From an uncultured Oscillospiraceae bacterium (GTDB lineage Bacteria > Bacillota > Clostridia > Oscillospirales > Acutalibacteraceae): a DNA stretch of 22,378 nt. Below are positions 14,507 to 22,378 of the stretch, piece by piece (within the stretch, counting starts at the first letter, position 1; each line of letters opens with the position of its first letter). The position numbers and the translations under genes are program-made. The notes under the pieces were generated by a model that was not told the origin of the DNA, made no database searches, and saw nothing but the letters and a program-made list of their open reading frames with translations. The DNA is taken from NCBI GenBank assembly GCA_900548085.1, contig URJF01000010.1:1-22378 (forward strand), read 5' to 3'.

Positions 14507-15514
14507 TTAATTATTCTTTTTGGTAATCTTGGCGTACTTGTCTATGCGTTTCATATCGTCGTGGGATATGGGTGGCTTATTGAGTGCATCAAGATTTTCT
14601 AAAAGCTGAGTTTTGTTCCTTGCACCGACAAGAACCGAAGTCACACCTTTTTGGAGCAGCCACTGAATAGCCATCTGCGACAGTGTTTCATCTCGGCTTT
14701 GAGAAATATCATAGAGAGCCTTAATGTACTCAAGTTGGCTGTCATTGAGTCCGATACTTTTACAATAATCCTCCCTGCCATACAGTCGGGAATTCTTCGG
14801 CACTCCGTTGCGGAACTTATCGGACAATCTGCCCTGCGCCAGCGGTGAAAATGCAACGAGTCCCTTATGCTTGTCGTGGCACTCTTTTTTCAAATCATTC
14901 TTTTCTATCTGTCTGTCGAGAATATTATATCTGTTTTGATTAACAACAAACGGAACATTGAAATCGTGGCACTTATGGTGCATACGGTGCATAGTTTTGC
15001 CGTCATAGTTGCTCATACCCACATACAGCGACTTGCCCTGACGGACAATATCGCTCATACAGAGAGCAGTCTCTTTAAGTCCTGTTTCGGGGGTCATACA
15101 ATGGTGATAAAAAATATCGACATAGTCAAGTCCCATACGCTGTAAAGATTGGTCGAGAGAGGCAATCAAATATTTTCGGCTGCCTCCTCTGCCGCCGTAG
15201 GGGCCATCCCACATTTCATAGCCGGCTTTTGTGGCAATGATAATTTCGTCTCGATGTGGTTTTAGATTTTCTTTGAAAATCCTGCCGAAATTTATTTCTG
15301 CTCTACCGGGCTCAGGACCGTAATTATTGGCTAAATCAAAATATGTAACACCGTGGTCAAAGGCAGTGAGTACAATATCTTTCATTGTGTCATAGTCTGC
15401 ATCTACTCCGAAGTTTTGCCAAAAGCCCAATGAAATCTGCGGCAGAACCAATCCGGAGCGACCGCAACGATTATATTTTTGAATATTATATCTGTTTTCG
15501 TCAGCTTTGTACAT
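14507..15514 (-). CDS. Aldo/keto reductase, YghZ-like
   Basis: The 335-residue protein is an NADPH-dependent cytosolic aldo/keto reductase with the TIM-barrel family's catalytic tetrad: Asp in FDLANNYG, Tyr in the same block, Lys in IIATKAGYEMW and His in VDIFYHH. The YGGRGGSRKYL-ASLDQSLQRMGLDYVD region closely resembles E. coli YghZ (L-glyceraldehyde 3-phosphate reductase), a possible methylglyoxal-detoxifying enzyme; the true substrate is unknown. The C-terminal SVLVGARNKTQL block is the usual NADP-binding region. The ATG lies only 5 nt after the gatB stop with no obvious ribosome binding site, so it is probably translationally coupled to gatB as the last gene of the aspS-gatCAB operon. Confidence 0.9.
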   Translation of the reverse strand: MYKADENRYNIQKYNRCGRSGLVLPQISLGFWQNFGVDADYDTMKDIVLTAFDHGVTYFDLANNYGPEPGRAEINFGRIFKENLKPHRDEIIIATKAGYEMWDGPYGGRGGSRKYLIASLDQSLQRMGLDYVDIFYHHCMTPETGLKETALCMSDIVRQGKSLYVGMSNYDGKTMHRMHHKCHDFNVPFVVNQNRYNILDRQIEKNDLKKECHDKHKGLVAFSPLAQGRLSDKFRNGVPKNSRLYGREDYCKSIGLNDSQLEYIKALYDISQSRDETLSQMAIQWLLQKGVTSVLVGARNKTQLLENLDALNKPPISHDDMKRIDKYAKITKKNN

Positions 15515-15519
15515 AAATA

Positions 15520-16953
15520 TCAGCCCAAAATTTCTTTAAGCAGCTTTGTAACCTCGGCAGCAGGAGCCTTGCCCTTTAGGGCACGCATACACTGGCCGAT
15601 AAGGAAGTTGAAGGACTTATCCTTGCCCTCACGGTATTCGGACACAGCCTTTTCGTTAGAAGCAACAACTTCCTCAACGATTGCTTTAATTGCGCCGGTA
15701 TCGGATACCATTTCCATATTATTCTGCTTAACATATTCCTCGGGATTAACATCGTCATTGAATACGGCGGTGAGCACCTTTTTGGCAGAATCACGAGAAA
15801 TTTTATTATTTTTAAGAAGGTTTATAATCTCACCCAAAGAGTCTTTGTTAAATCTCATATTTTCGGGCAATGTCTGAGTATCATTGAGCAATTTCATAAG
15901 GTCGCCCATAATCCAGTGGGCAGAGTCCTTAGGGCTGTCGGTAATCTCAACTGTTCTGTCGAAAAGGTCAGCATAAGCAACAGCAGAGCAAATCATATTT
16001 GCATCGTACTCAGAGAGGCCAAACTCGGTCATATATCTCTCTTTTTTAGCCTCAGGCAATTCGGGGAGAGACTCTCTTATGCCCTCGATATATTCATCGC
16101 TAAGTTCTATAGGCGGGAGATCAGGCTCCGGGAAATACTTATAATCCTGAGCGTCCTCCTTAGAACGCATAGAATAAGAAGTACCCTTGCTGTCGTCCCA
16201 ACGACGAGTCTGCTGAACAACCTTTTCGCCGTCCTCAATAAGTTCAATTTGGCGCTGGGCCTCTGCCTCTACGGCATTGTGGATAGCCTTAAAGGAGTTG
16301 ATATTTTTCATCTCGGTACGAGTACCGAACTCTGTGGCGCCCTTTTCCATAACAGAGACATTGACATCGGCACGGAGTGAGCCCTCCTGCATCTTACAGT
16401 CGGACACGCCGCAGAACTGAAGAATGGCACGGAGCTTTTCGACATACTCAACAGCCTCGTCTGCGCTGGCGATATCAGGCTCGGATACAATCTCAAGAAG
16501 CGGAACACCGCATCTGTTATAGTTTACGAGAGTAGAGTCTGTCCACTCATCGTGCACAAGTTTACCTGCATCCTCCTCCATATGAATCTCGTGGATACGA
16601 ACCTTCTTTTTGCCGCCGTTGATGCTGTCGTTAATCTCAACCCAGCCGTTACGACATATAGGAAGATAGAGCTGAGAAATCTGATAAGCCTTAGGCAAAT
16701 CGGGATAAAAGTAGTTCTTTCTGTCAAACTTATTGTATTGAGTAATCTCACAGTTGAGAGCAAGACCGGTACGAACTGCGAACTCTACAACCTTTTTGTT
16801 CACTACAGGGAGAGTACCAGGCATACCGGAACAAATTTCGCAGACATGGGTGTTTGGCTCGCCGCCAAACTCGGTAGTACAATTACAAAAAATCTTAGTC
16901 TTAGTGGCAAGCTCGGTATGAACTTCCAAACCGCAAACAGTAATAAAATCCAT
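15520..16953 (-). CDS. gatB: Asp-tRNA(Asn)/Glu-tRNA(Gln) amidotransferase subunit B
   Basis: GatB binds the misacylated tRNA and phosphorylates the Glu or Asp side chain, then receives ammonia from GatA. The 477-residue protein starts with the GLEVHTEL block and has the FCNC...CEIC cysteine set (about residues 22-41) that forms the zinc site, then NKFDRKNYFYPDLPKAYQISQ and an ADVNVSV block of the cradle domain. The helical and YqeY-like tail domains end in KLLKEILG and contact tRNA. Length is normal for the family. The ATG has AAGGAGG about 9 nt upstream in the 14-nt gap after gatA. Confidence 0.97.
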   Translation of the reverse strand: MDFITVCGLEVHTELATKTKIFCNCTTEFGGEPNTHVCEICSGMPGTLPVVNKKVVEFAVRTGLALNCEITQYNKFDRKNYFYPDLPKAYQISQLYLPICRNGWVEINDSINGGKKKVRIHEIHMEEDAGKLVHDEWTDSTLVNYNRCGVPLLEIVSEPDIASADEAVEYVEKLRAILQFCGVSDCKMQEGSLRADVNVSVMEKGATEFGTRTEMKNINSFKAIHNAVEAEAQRQIELIEDGEKVVQQTRRWDDSKGTSYSMRSKEDAQDYKYFPEPDLPPIELSDEYIEGIRESLPELPEAKKERYMTEFGLSEYDANMICSAVAYADLFDRTVEITDSPKDSAHWIMGDLMKLLNDTQTLPENMRFNKDSLGEIINLLKNNKISRDSAKKVLTAVFNDDVNPEEYVKQNNMEMVSDTGAIKAIVEEVVASNEKAVSEYREGKDKSFNFLIGQCMRALKGKAPAAEVTKLLKEILG

Positions 16954-16967
16954 ATTAACCTACCTCC

Positions 16968-18431
16968 TTAGACCAAACTCGGTTTTTTAGTATGAAAATC
17001 GGTAGCACTCTGATATACATAGCCTGCCGAAAGAATTGTTTTTTCATCAAACGGCTTGCCGATAAGCTGCATACCGATAGGCATATTGCTACTGTCAAAT
17101 CCGCAAGGAAGAGCCAAAGACGGCAGACCGGCAATATTTATCATAACCGTATAGATGTCACCCAAATACATAGCAAGCGGGTCTGACAAGCCTTCGCCCA
17201 TCTTAAGTGCAGTGGTCGGTGCAACGGGACCGATAAGAAAATCGTACTTCTCGAATGCCTCACCAAAAGCCTTGCAGATAAGGCCCTTAGCCTGCAATGC
17301 CTTTTTGTAATAAGCGTCAAAATAGCCTGATGACAAAACAAAGTTGCCGAGCATAATACGCTTTTTGACTTCCATACCGAAGCCCTCACTTCTGGATTTG
17401 AAGTAAACATCACGAAGGTTATTGCAATCCTCTGCTTTGTAGCCATATTTGATTCCGTCAAAGCGGGAAAGATTTGAGCACGCCTCGGCACAAGCAATAA
17501 TGTAATAGGTGGGAATTGCATATTTGACTATAGGCATAGAAAATTCTTCTACCTCTGCGCCTAGTGATTTGAGTGTATCTGCGGCAGTCTTTACGGAGTC
17601 GGCAACCTGAGAATCGATACCCTCACCGAAGAAGTCGGTTGGTATGCCGATTTTTTTACCCTTAAGGTCAGGGATTTTTATATCATCGAGAGTGAAAATT
17701 TCGCTCTCCATAGAGGTTCCGTCCTTTTTGTCCTTACCCTTGATTACATTAAATACAGACGCAACATCGAGAACATTCTTTCCGATAGGGCCGATTTGGT
17801 CAAGGGAGGAAGCGTAAGCGATAAGGCCGTAACGAGAAACAGCACCGTAGGTAGGCTTAAGTCCGGTTACACCGCAGAAAGAACAGGGCTGTCTGATTGA
17901 GCCGCCTGTATCTGATCCGAGAGCAATTACACTCTCATCGGCTGCTACAGAAGCTGCGGCACCGCCTGAGGAGCCACCCGGAACACGAGTAATGTCCCAC
18001 GGATTCTTAGTTTCGCCGTAATATGAAGTCTCTGTGGTGGAGCCCATTGCAAACTCATCCATATTGAGCTTGCCGAGAGGAATCATATCAGCCGCTTTGA
18101 GATTATTGATAACAGTAGCGTCATAAGGCGGCTTAAAGTTATACAAAATTTTTGATGCACAGGAGGTAATCTGTCCCTTTGTGCAGATATTATCCTTAAT
18201 TCCTACAGGAACACCGGCGAGTGGCGAAACACTTTCGCCGCTGTTAATTTTCTTTTGTACAAGCTCGGCTTGAGCGAGAGCACTTTCCTTGTCGAAAGAG
18301 GTGTAGCAGTTATATGTGTCATCCTTTTGTTCTACTGACTTTGCTACGCTCTCAACTGCCTCTGCTGCTGAAATCTCTTTGTTTTTTATTTTTTCTGCAA
18401 CCTCGAGGGCTGTCATTTCATAAATTTCCAT
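16968..18431 (-). CDS. gatA: Asp-tRNA(Asn)/Glu-tRNA(Gln) amidotransferase subunit A
   Basis: GatA hydrolyses glutamine and channels ammonia to GatB. The 487-residue protein is a full-length amidase-signature enzyme. The Ser-cisSer-Lys triad is Lys79 (PVGIKDN), Ser154 (PGGSSGG) and Ser178 (SDTGGSIRQP), at the same numbers as in S. aureus GatA as I recall. The glycine-rich signature spans about residues 150-190, and the C-terminal NIAGLPSLALPCGF block is also typical. GGAGGG lies about 6 nt before the ATG, overlapping the end of gatC; the genes are 10 nt apart. Confidence 0.97.
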   Translation of the reverse strand: MEIYEMTALEVAEKIKNKEISAAEAVESVAKSVEQKDDTYNCYTSFDKESALAQAELVQKKINSGESVSPLAGVPVGIKDNICTKGQITSCASKILYNFKPPYDATVINNLKAADMIPLGKLNMDEFAMGSTTETSYYGETKNPWDITRVPGGSSGGAAASVAADESVIALGSDTGGSIRQPCSFCGVTGLKPTYGAVSRYGLIAYASSLDQIGPIGKNVLDVASVFNVIKGKDKKDGTSMESEIFTLDDIKIPDLKGKKIGIPTDFFGEGIDSQVADSVKTAADTLKSLGAEVEEFSMPIVKYAIPTYYIIACAEACSNLSRFDGIKYGYKAEDCNNLRDVYFKSRSEGFGMEVKKRIMLGNFVLSSGYFDAYYKKALQAKGLICKAFGEAFEKYDFLIGPVAPTTALKMGEGLSDPLAMYLGDIYTVMINIAGLPSLALPCGFDSSNMPIGMQLIGKPFDEKTILSAGYVYQSATDFHTKKPSLV

Positions 18432-18441
18432 ACTGCCCTCC

Positions 18442-18729
18442 TCAGTCCACAGTCTTAGGTACTACGAAGCAGCCGTCCTGGCTCTCAGGAGCATTGGCTG
18501 TAATTTCGTCAGGTGTCATAGACGGCTCAACGACATCGTCTCTCATAACATTAGTCACCGGAAAGCAGTGGCTCATAGCCTCTACTCCATCGGTATCCAG
18601 TTCATTGAGCATATCTATATAGGTGAGTATATCCTGGAGCTCCGTGCCCACTTTCTTTTCTTGCTCTTCTGTAAGAGTAATGCGAGCCAGGGACTCCAAA
18701 TATTTTATTAAATCGGGAGTAATCTGCAT
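18442..18729 (-). CDS. gatC: Asp-tRNA(Asn)/Glu-tRNA(Gln) amidotransferase subunit C
   Basis: GatC is a small wrapping subunit that stabilises the GatA-GatB interface. The 95-residue protein has the family's N-terminal helices (LIKYLESLARITLTEEQ, LQDILTYIDMLNELD) and the extended C-terminal DVVEPSMTPDEI-ANAPE-Q-GCFVVPK strap. The ATG follows GAGG by about 10 nt and lies 12 nt after the aspS stop. Position between aspS and gatA confirms the assignment. Confidence 0.96.
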   Translation of the reverse strand: MQITPDLIKYLESLARITLTEEQEKKVGTELQDILTYIDMLNELDTDGVEAMSHCFPVTNVMRDDVVEPSMTPDEITANAPESQDGCFVVPKTVD

Positions 18730-18741
18730 ATTCTTTGCCTC

Positions 18742-20496
18742 TTATTTCTTTTCTACAGGTCTGCGAAGTTTTATGTGAGTTTCTCTAAGCTGCATCTCGC
18801 TAACTGTGTTAGGAGCACCGAGAAGCATATCCTGAGCGTTGGAGTTCATCGGGAATGCAATAATCTCACGAATGTTTTCCTCATCACGAAGGAGCATAAT
18901 CATACGGTCAACGCCGGGAGCCATACCTGCGTGCGGCGGTGCACCATAATGGAAAGCATTATACAAAGCGCCGAACTTTTCTTTTACTACGCTCTCGTCA
19001 TAGCCTACCATACTAAATGCTTTTACCATAACATCGGGGCGATGATTACGAACAGCGCCGGAAGAAAGCTCTACACCGTTACATACGATATCATACTGAT
19101 AAGCCTTGATAGTAAGAGGATCTTGATTTTCCAATGCGTCCATCTCGCCCTGCGGCATAGAAAATGGATTGTGTGTAAATGCAAGATTGCCGTCCTCATC
19201 CTTTTCGAACATAGGGAAATCTGTGATATAGCAGAACTCATACTTGTTCTTATCTATAAGGTCAAGGCGGGTAGCAAGCTCGGTACGAATCATACCGGCA
19301 AGTTCATTGACTACCTTAGGTGTATCGCAGATAAAGAACAGAGTATCATCGGTCTCAAAATTGAATATTTCTCTAAGCTCCTGCTTCTTTTCGTCAGGAA
19401 GGAATTTGTCGATAGGGCCTTTGTATGAGCCGTCCTCAAGGACTTCGATATAACCGAGACCTTTCATTCCGATTTCGAGAGCATACTTGAGCATTTTTTC
19501 AAACCAGCCCTTTGACTGCTTAGCACAACCGTGAACATTGATACCTCTAACCGGTCTACCCTTAAATGCCTTAAATTCGACATCAGAGAAGAAGTCGGTC
19601 AAATCGACAATTTCGAGAGGGTTACGAAGATCGGGCTTATCTGTGCCGTATTTCATCATAGCCTCCTCATAAGGAATCTTAACAAACGGCTTTGGTGAAA
19701 CCTCTTTGCCGCCGCCGAATTTTGTAAATGTGTCATAGAGCACATTGTCTGCTACCTCAAAAACATCCTCCTGAGTAGCGAAAGCCATCTCAAAGTCAAG
19801 CTGATAGAACTCGCCGGGTGATCTGTCCGCTCTTGCATCCTCATCTCTGAAGCAAGGAGCAATCTGAAAATATCTGTCAAATCCGGAAGTCATAAGCAGT
19901 TGCTTAAACTGCTGAGGTGCCTGCGGCAGAGCATAAAACTTGCCCTCGTGCTTACGGGACGGAATAATGTAGTCACGAGCGCCCTCGGGGGAAGAACAAG
20001 TAAGAATCGGTGTGGTAATCTCTGTAAATCCGAGGGAGGTCATCTTTTGGCGAAGATAAGAAACTACCTGGCTGCGGAAAATAATGTTATCGTGCACAGC
20101 CTTATTTCTTAAATCAAGGAAACGATATGTGAGACGGACATCCTCTCTGGTATCCTTGCTCTCATCAATCTCAAAAGGAAGATTCTCTGTACAAGGGTTG
20201 AGTATATCCAGCTTGTCCACCTTAACCTCAAGCTCGCCTGTGGCAATCTTCTTGTTGATTGTGTCCTCATCACGCTTTACTACAACACCCTCTACGGAGA
20301 TAACGCTCTCTTTTTTCAGGTGGTTGATAAGGTCGCCGTCATTAACTACAACCTGAGTAACACCGTACTCATCACGCAGGTCGATAAAAGCAACGCCGCC
20401 ATGGTCACGGATAGTAGCTACCCAACCGGCGAGCTTTACTCTCTCATTCAAGTTATCAAATGTAAGTTCATTACAATTATGTGTTCTGTATGCCAT
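18742..20496 (-). CDS. aspS: Aspartyl-tRNA synthetase, probably non-discriminating
   Basis: AspRS charges tRNA(Asp), and in non-discriminating forms also tRNA(Asn), with aspartate. The 584-residue protein has the N-terminal OB-fold anticodon domain, the class II catalytic core with FRDED-ARADRSPGEFYQLD (motif 2) and APGVDRMIMLL (motif 3), and the bacterial GAD insertion. His32 in IRDHGG sits where non-discriminating Pseudomonas aeruginosa AspRS has His31, and the operon continues into gatCAB, which would convert Asp-tRNA(Asn) to Asn-tRNA(Asn). The ATG before AYRTHN has AAAGGA about 10 nt upstream; a longer ORF beginning 25 codons earlier would include promoter sequence and is rejected. Confidence 0.96.
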   Translation of the reverse strand: MAYRTHNCNELTFDNLNERVKLAGWVATIRDHGGVAFIDLRDEYGVTQVVVNDGDLINHLKKESVISVEGVVVKRDEDTINKKIATGELEVKVDKLDILNPCTENLPFEIDESKDTREDVRLTYRFLDLRNKAVHDNIIFRSQVVSYLRQKMTSLGFTEITTPILTCSSPEGARDYIIPSRKHEGKFYALPQAPQQFKQLLMTSGFDRYFQIAPCFRDEDARADRSPGEFYQLDFEMAFATQEDVFEVADNVLYDTFTKFGGGKEVSPKPFVKIPYEEAMMKYGTDKPDLRNPLEIVDLTDFFSDVEFKAFKGRPVRGINVHGCAKQSKGWFEKMLKYALEIGMKGLGYIEVLEDGSYKGPIDKFLPDEKKQELREIFNFETDDTLFFICDTPKVVNELAGMIRTELATRLDLIDKNKYEFCYITDFPMFEKDEDGNLAFTHNPFSMPQGEMDALENQDPLTIKAYQYDIVCNGVELSSGAVRNHRPDVMVKAFSMVGYDESVVKEKFGALYNAFHYGAPPHAGMAPGVDRMIMLLRDEENIREIIAFPMNSNAQDMLLGAPNTVSEMQLRETHIKLRRPVEKK

Positions 20497-20557
20497 AATC
20501 TTTTGTCCTTTCGGAAAAATTCTGTAGTGGATATAAAAATCCAAATTAACGATTAGT

Positions 20558-20587
20558 ATTATAACATACAATGCGTGGATTGTTCAA
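20558..20587 (-). promoter_or_regulatory. Sigma-A promoter of the aspS-gatCAB operon
   Basis: Minus-strand TTGAAC (20582-20587) and TATAAT (20558-20563) are 18 bp apart, with a leader of about 55 nt. That is too short for a T-box, which is a common control for such operons in Firmicutes. Upstream, 20588-20640 is very A/T-rich, possibly acting as an UP element. Confidence 0.75.
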
Positions 20588-20642
20588 TACCAAAATTATA
20601 TATTTATATTATATATAATAAGCTATATTTGGTAATAAAGGA

Positions 20643-20670
20643 CAAAAAGCAGTCCTAAGACTGCTTTTTG
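20643..20670 (-). terminator. Intrinsic terminator overlapping the stop codon of the DUF4153/4173-like gene
   Basis: A perfect 12-bp stem, 20643-20654 with 20659-20670 (arm CAAAAAGCAGTC), closes a 4-nt loop. The minus-strand TTTTTG tract ends the hairpin. The stop codon of the upstream gene (20655-20657) is in the loop, so its last four sense codons form one arm. Confidence 0.8.
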
Positions 20671-22370
20671 TAGAGGTTTGTTGATTTATCCAACTTAAAA
20701 AGTGCATCGTCGCTGAAACGATAATATGCGCCGTAATCTTCATCGTAAGTGAAATTTGTGCTATCCAAAACCATAAGGCGGTTATCGAACACCAGCTTAT
20801 TGTCCTCAGACATTGAGTTATAGTAATTTGCCAAAGATTTTTTAGCTTTTTCGTGAGATTGGCAATAAGACCTAAAGTCTGAATTGCCGTAAATAATCGT
20901 TGCTTTTCTTTCTTCTATTTTTATATCGTTGCCATAATCGTTCACTGCAGTGGAAGCAAGAGTATCCAAAGCCTTTTGGCTCACCTTTTTATCCGGAACG
21001 GAAGTGAGCTCGATAAGAGCATCAATGCCGCCGTCGCCCAAATTTTTCAACTCTGTCACATCTATTGTATCGAGCTTGCCGGAGGTATATGCCGAGACAT
21101 TATACTCTGCTATACGACTGTCTATATCGGCAAAGCCCACTGCAACAAATATCACACTGCAAATTATGATAATGCTCTGCATATAAGGCAACTTTGGCAA
21201 AAAAATATGCAGTACAAAAAATGCGGAAATAACCAACAGCATCGCCATAAATACGGACACCAAAACTCTGTTTTCGGACAAACCGAAAATGGATATATTC
21301 AGTCTCATTTTTTGCATAGCACAAACGATGAGCATAACTGTGAATGCCGAAATAAACAGTGACAGGCACTTAACAGATAATATAGATTTCTTATTATCTC
21401 GCTTATAGAAAGCGCCCACAAGAGACAAAACAGTCAGATTGATAAGGCAGATGGCAAACATCTCAAAAAATCCTCGTCTCGCAAATGAAGATGCGCTGTA
21501 CCGGTAGTCATCAGGCAAAATCCCCTTGAATGCACTGAAAAAATACGCAAGCTGAGAAAACAGATAAACGAGATACAAAGCAGAGATAACGGCTAAGAAC
21601 GAAACACAACCCGACGCCGGTATAGGTCTGCTGTGCGTGCCTTTTTTCTTATCAGCAGAAATCTCTCTGTTGTTTTTGCCGAAAACATAAGCAAAAACAT
21701 ACGGCAAAATTATCAATGCGCCAAAAATCTCAAGAAGGTAGATACCGATATTTGCGGCAATGTTGTCCATCAAGCCCTCAAAGGCGGCATCGGATTTTAT
21801 CAACAAAGGAACAATAACAGCCACAACAGGCAAAGCTACAAGCACGCCTACAGCCGAGCTGACGGCCTTTTTGTTTTTCTTGGAAGAATGCTTTACCGAG
21901 CCAAAAACAAGACCTATGTCCGAAAAGGTTGCGGCAAACGCATCTTTAGCAAAATCAATACAAATCTTAAAACTTCCCTGACCGGAAGTAAAGGTGTGTG
22001 TAACGCCCAATGTGAACATACCGTACAAGCCGCCAACCAAAATTATGGTCAAAAAATTAACCAATGTGTCATTGCCGACGGTAAGTGTAAAAGCGGCAAG
22101 CAATGACAGCAGTCCGCACAGCACAGCAAATGCAGTAGGCTTTTTTCCTTTTTTATACCCATATAGTGCTGTAATCAAAAGATGAAAAAGGTAAAAAATC
22201 GAAAATCCAAAATGAAATCCCTTTGTGCCGAAATCGATCAGCAAAAAAGATGACACGCCAAAGAGAGCAGCGAATAATGTGTCCCTCTTAGTAAATGGTG
22301 GATATATTTTCTCTGGATAGGGCTCATATTTGTGCACAGTCGGCGACGGTGTGGAATATATCTCTGCCAT
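20655..22370 (-). CDS. DUF4153/DUF4173-like multi-pass membrane protein
   Basis: The 571-residue protein has a short polar N-terminus rich in proline and tyrosine, about a dozen hydrophobic segments between residues 30 and 425, and a soluble C-terminal domain of about 145 residues. The ASSFARRGFFEMFAICLINLTVL segment (about 293-315) resembles the YA-eGF-eL motif shared by the DUF4153 and DUF4173 families, which are uncharacterised membrane proteins sometimes linked to two-component systems. The predicted C-terminal domain contains leucine-rich and ELTSVPDKKVS-like stretches. The ATG is 8 nt from the window edge, so its ribosome binding site and promoter cannot be judged. The function is unknown. 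Confidence 0.8.
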   Translation of the reverse strand: MAEIYSTPSPTVHKYEPYPEKIYPPFTKRDTLFAALFGVSSFLLIDFGTKGFHFGFSIFYLFHLLITALYGYKKGKKPTAFAVLCGLLSLLAAFTLTVGNDTLVNFLTIILVGGLYGMFTLGVTHTFTSGQGSFKICIDFAKDAFAATFSDIGLVFGSVKHSSKKNKKAVSSAVGVLVALPVVAVIVPLLIKSDAAFEGLMDNIAANIGIYLLEIFGALIILPYVFAYVFGKNNREISADKKKGTHSRPIPASGCVSFLAVISALYLVYLFSQLAYFFSAFKGILPDDYRYSASSFARRGFFEMFAICLINLTVLSLVGAFYKRDNKKSILSVKCLSLFISAFTVMLIVCAMQKMRLNISIFGLSENRVLVSVFMAMLLVISAFFVLHIFLPKLPYMQSIIIICSVIFVAVGFADIDSRIAEYNVSAYTSGKLDTIDVTELKNLGDGGIDALIELTSVPDKKVSQKALDTLASTAVNDYGNDIKIEERKATIIYGNSDFRSYCQSHEKAKKSLANYYNSMSEDNKLVFDNRLMVLDSTNFTYDEDYGAYYRFSDDALFKLDKSTNLYKKQS

Positions 22371-22378
22371 AACTAATC

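Noticed and set aside
20588..20634. TACCAAA/TTTGGTA inverted repeat as an operator for aspS
   Set aside because: The arms are only 7 bp and 33 nt apart in extremely A/T-rich DNA; chance is a sufficient explanation.
20497..20654. A T-box or other tRNA-sensing leader before aspS-gatCAB
   Set aside because: The predicted leader is only about 55 nt, with no T-box sequence or long specifier hairpin.
1..22378. Mobile elements, CRISPR arrays, toxin-antitoxin or defence modules
   Set aside because: No transposase, integrase, regularly spaced repeats or paired small toxin genes were found. All long ORFs fit core or sporulation functions, or are unrecognised membrane proteins.

Overview
The window looks like chromosomal DNA from a low-to-moderate G+C Clostridia-type Firmicute, probably a gut Oscillospirales or Lachnospirales relative; the exact lineage is inferred. 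Supporting signs are strong AGGAGG-type ribosome binding sites, TTGACA/TATAAT promoters, a GerA-type spore germination operon, the darA-holB-ricT gene set and an aspS-gatCAB operon. Most of it is ordinary core and housekeeping DNA. I see no mobile element, CRISPR array, rRNA or tRNA gene, and no stretch longer than about 160 bases without a gene.

Layout from left to right. Positions 1-2529 (minus strand) hold a copper-defence operon: csoR, then a Cu(+)-exporting P-type ATPase cut off by the window edge, driven by a promoter with two CsoR-like boxes. Positions 2535-2865 hold a small 2[4Fe-4S] ferredoxin gene with its own promoter and terminator. Positions 2899-5109 (minus) hold darA (PII-like, c-di-AMP receptor family), the DNA polymerase III delta-prime gene and ricT, the familiar Firmicute neighbourhood but without yaaR. 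Positions 5165-8396 (minus) hold citrate synthase, an unrecognised membrane protein and an AEC-family permease, led by a near-consensus promoter. A small plus-strand ORF with a good ribosome binding site starts inside that promoter region and may be a broken spoIID-like gene.

Positions 8552-12153 (minus) hold a complete gerA operon in the order A, B, C with overlapping ends; the C subunit lacks the lipobox cysteine. Divergent from it (12229-13238, plus) is a DUF421/YetF gene overlapping a DUF4363 gene, a pairing that also suggests a spore role. Next comes a plus-strand cation diffusion facilitator (13297-14457) with an N-D-D-D metal site like manganese exporters and a 9-bp-arm palindrome over its -10 box. 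A bidirectional terminator separates it from the convergent minus-strand operon aspS-gatC-gatA-gatB-aldo/keto reductase (14507-20496). The right edge carries a DUF4153/DUF4173-like membrane protein whose stop codon lies in the loop of its own terminator.

No clearly new multi-gene system is visible. The items most worth a second look are the csoR promoter layout, the altered ligand pocket of DarA, the missing lipid-anchor cysteine of GerAC, the truncated plus-strand ORF at 8407, the non-discriminating-type histidine in AspRS beside gatCAB, and the palindrome before the CDF gene.
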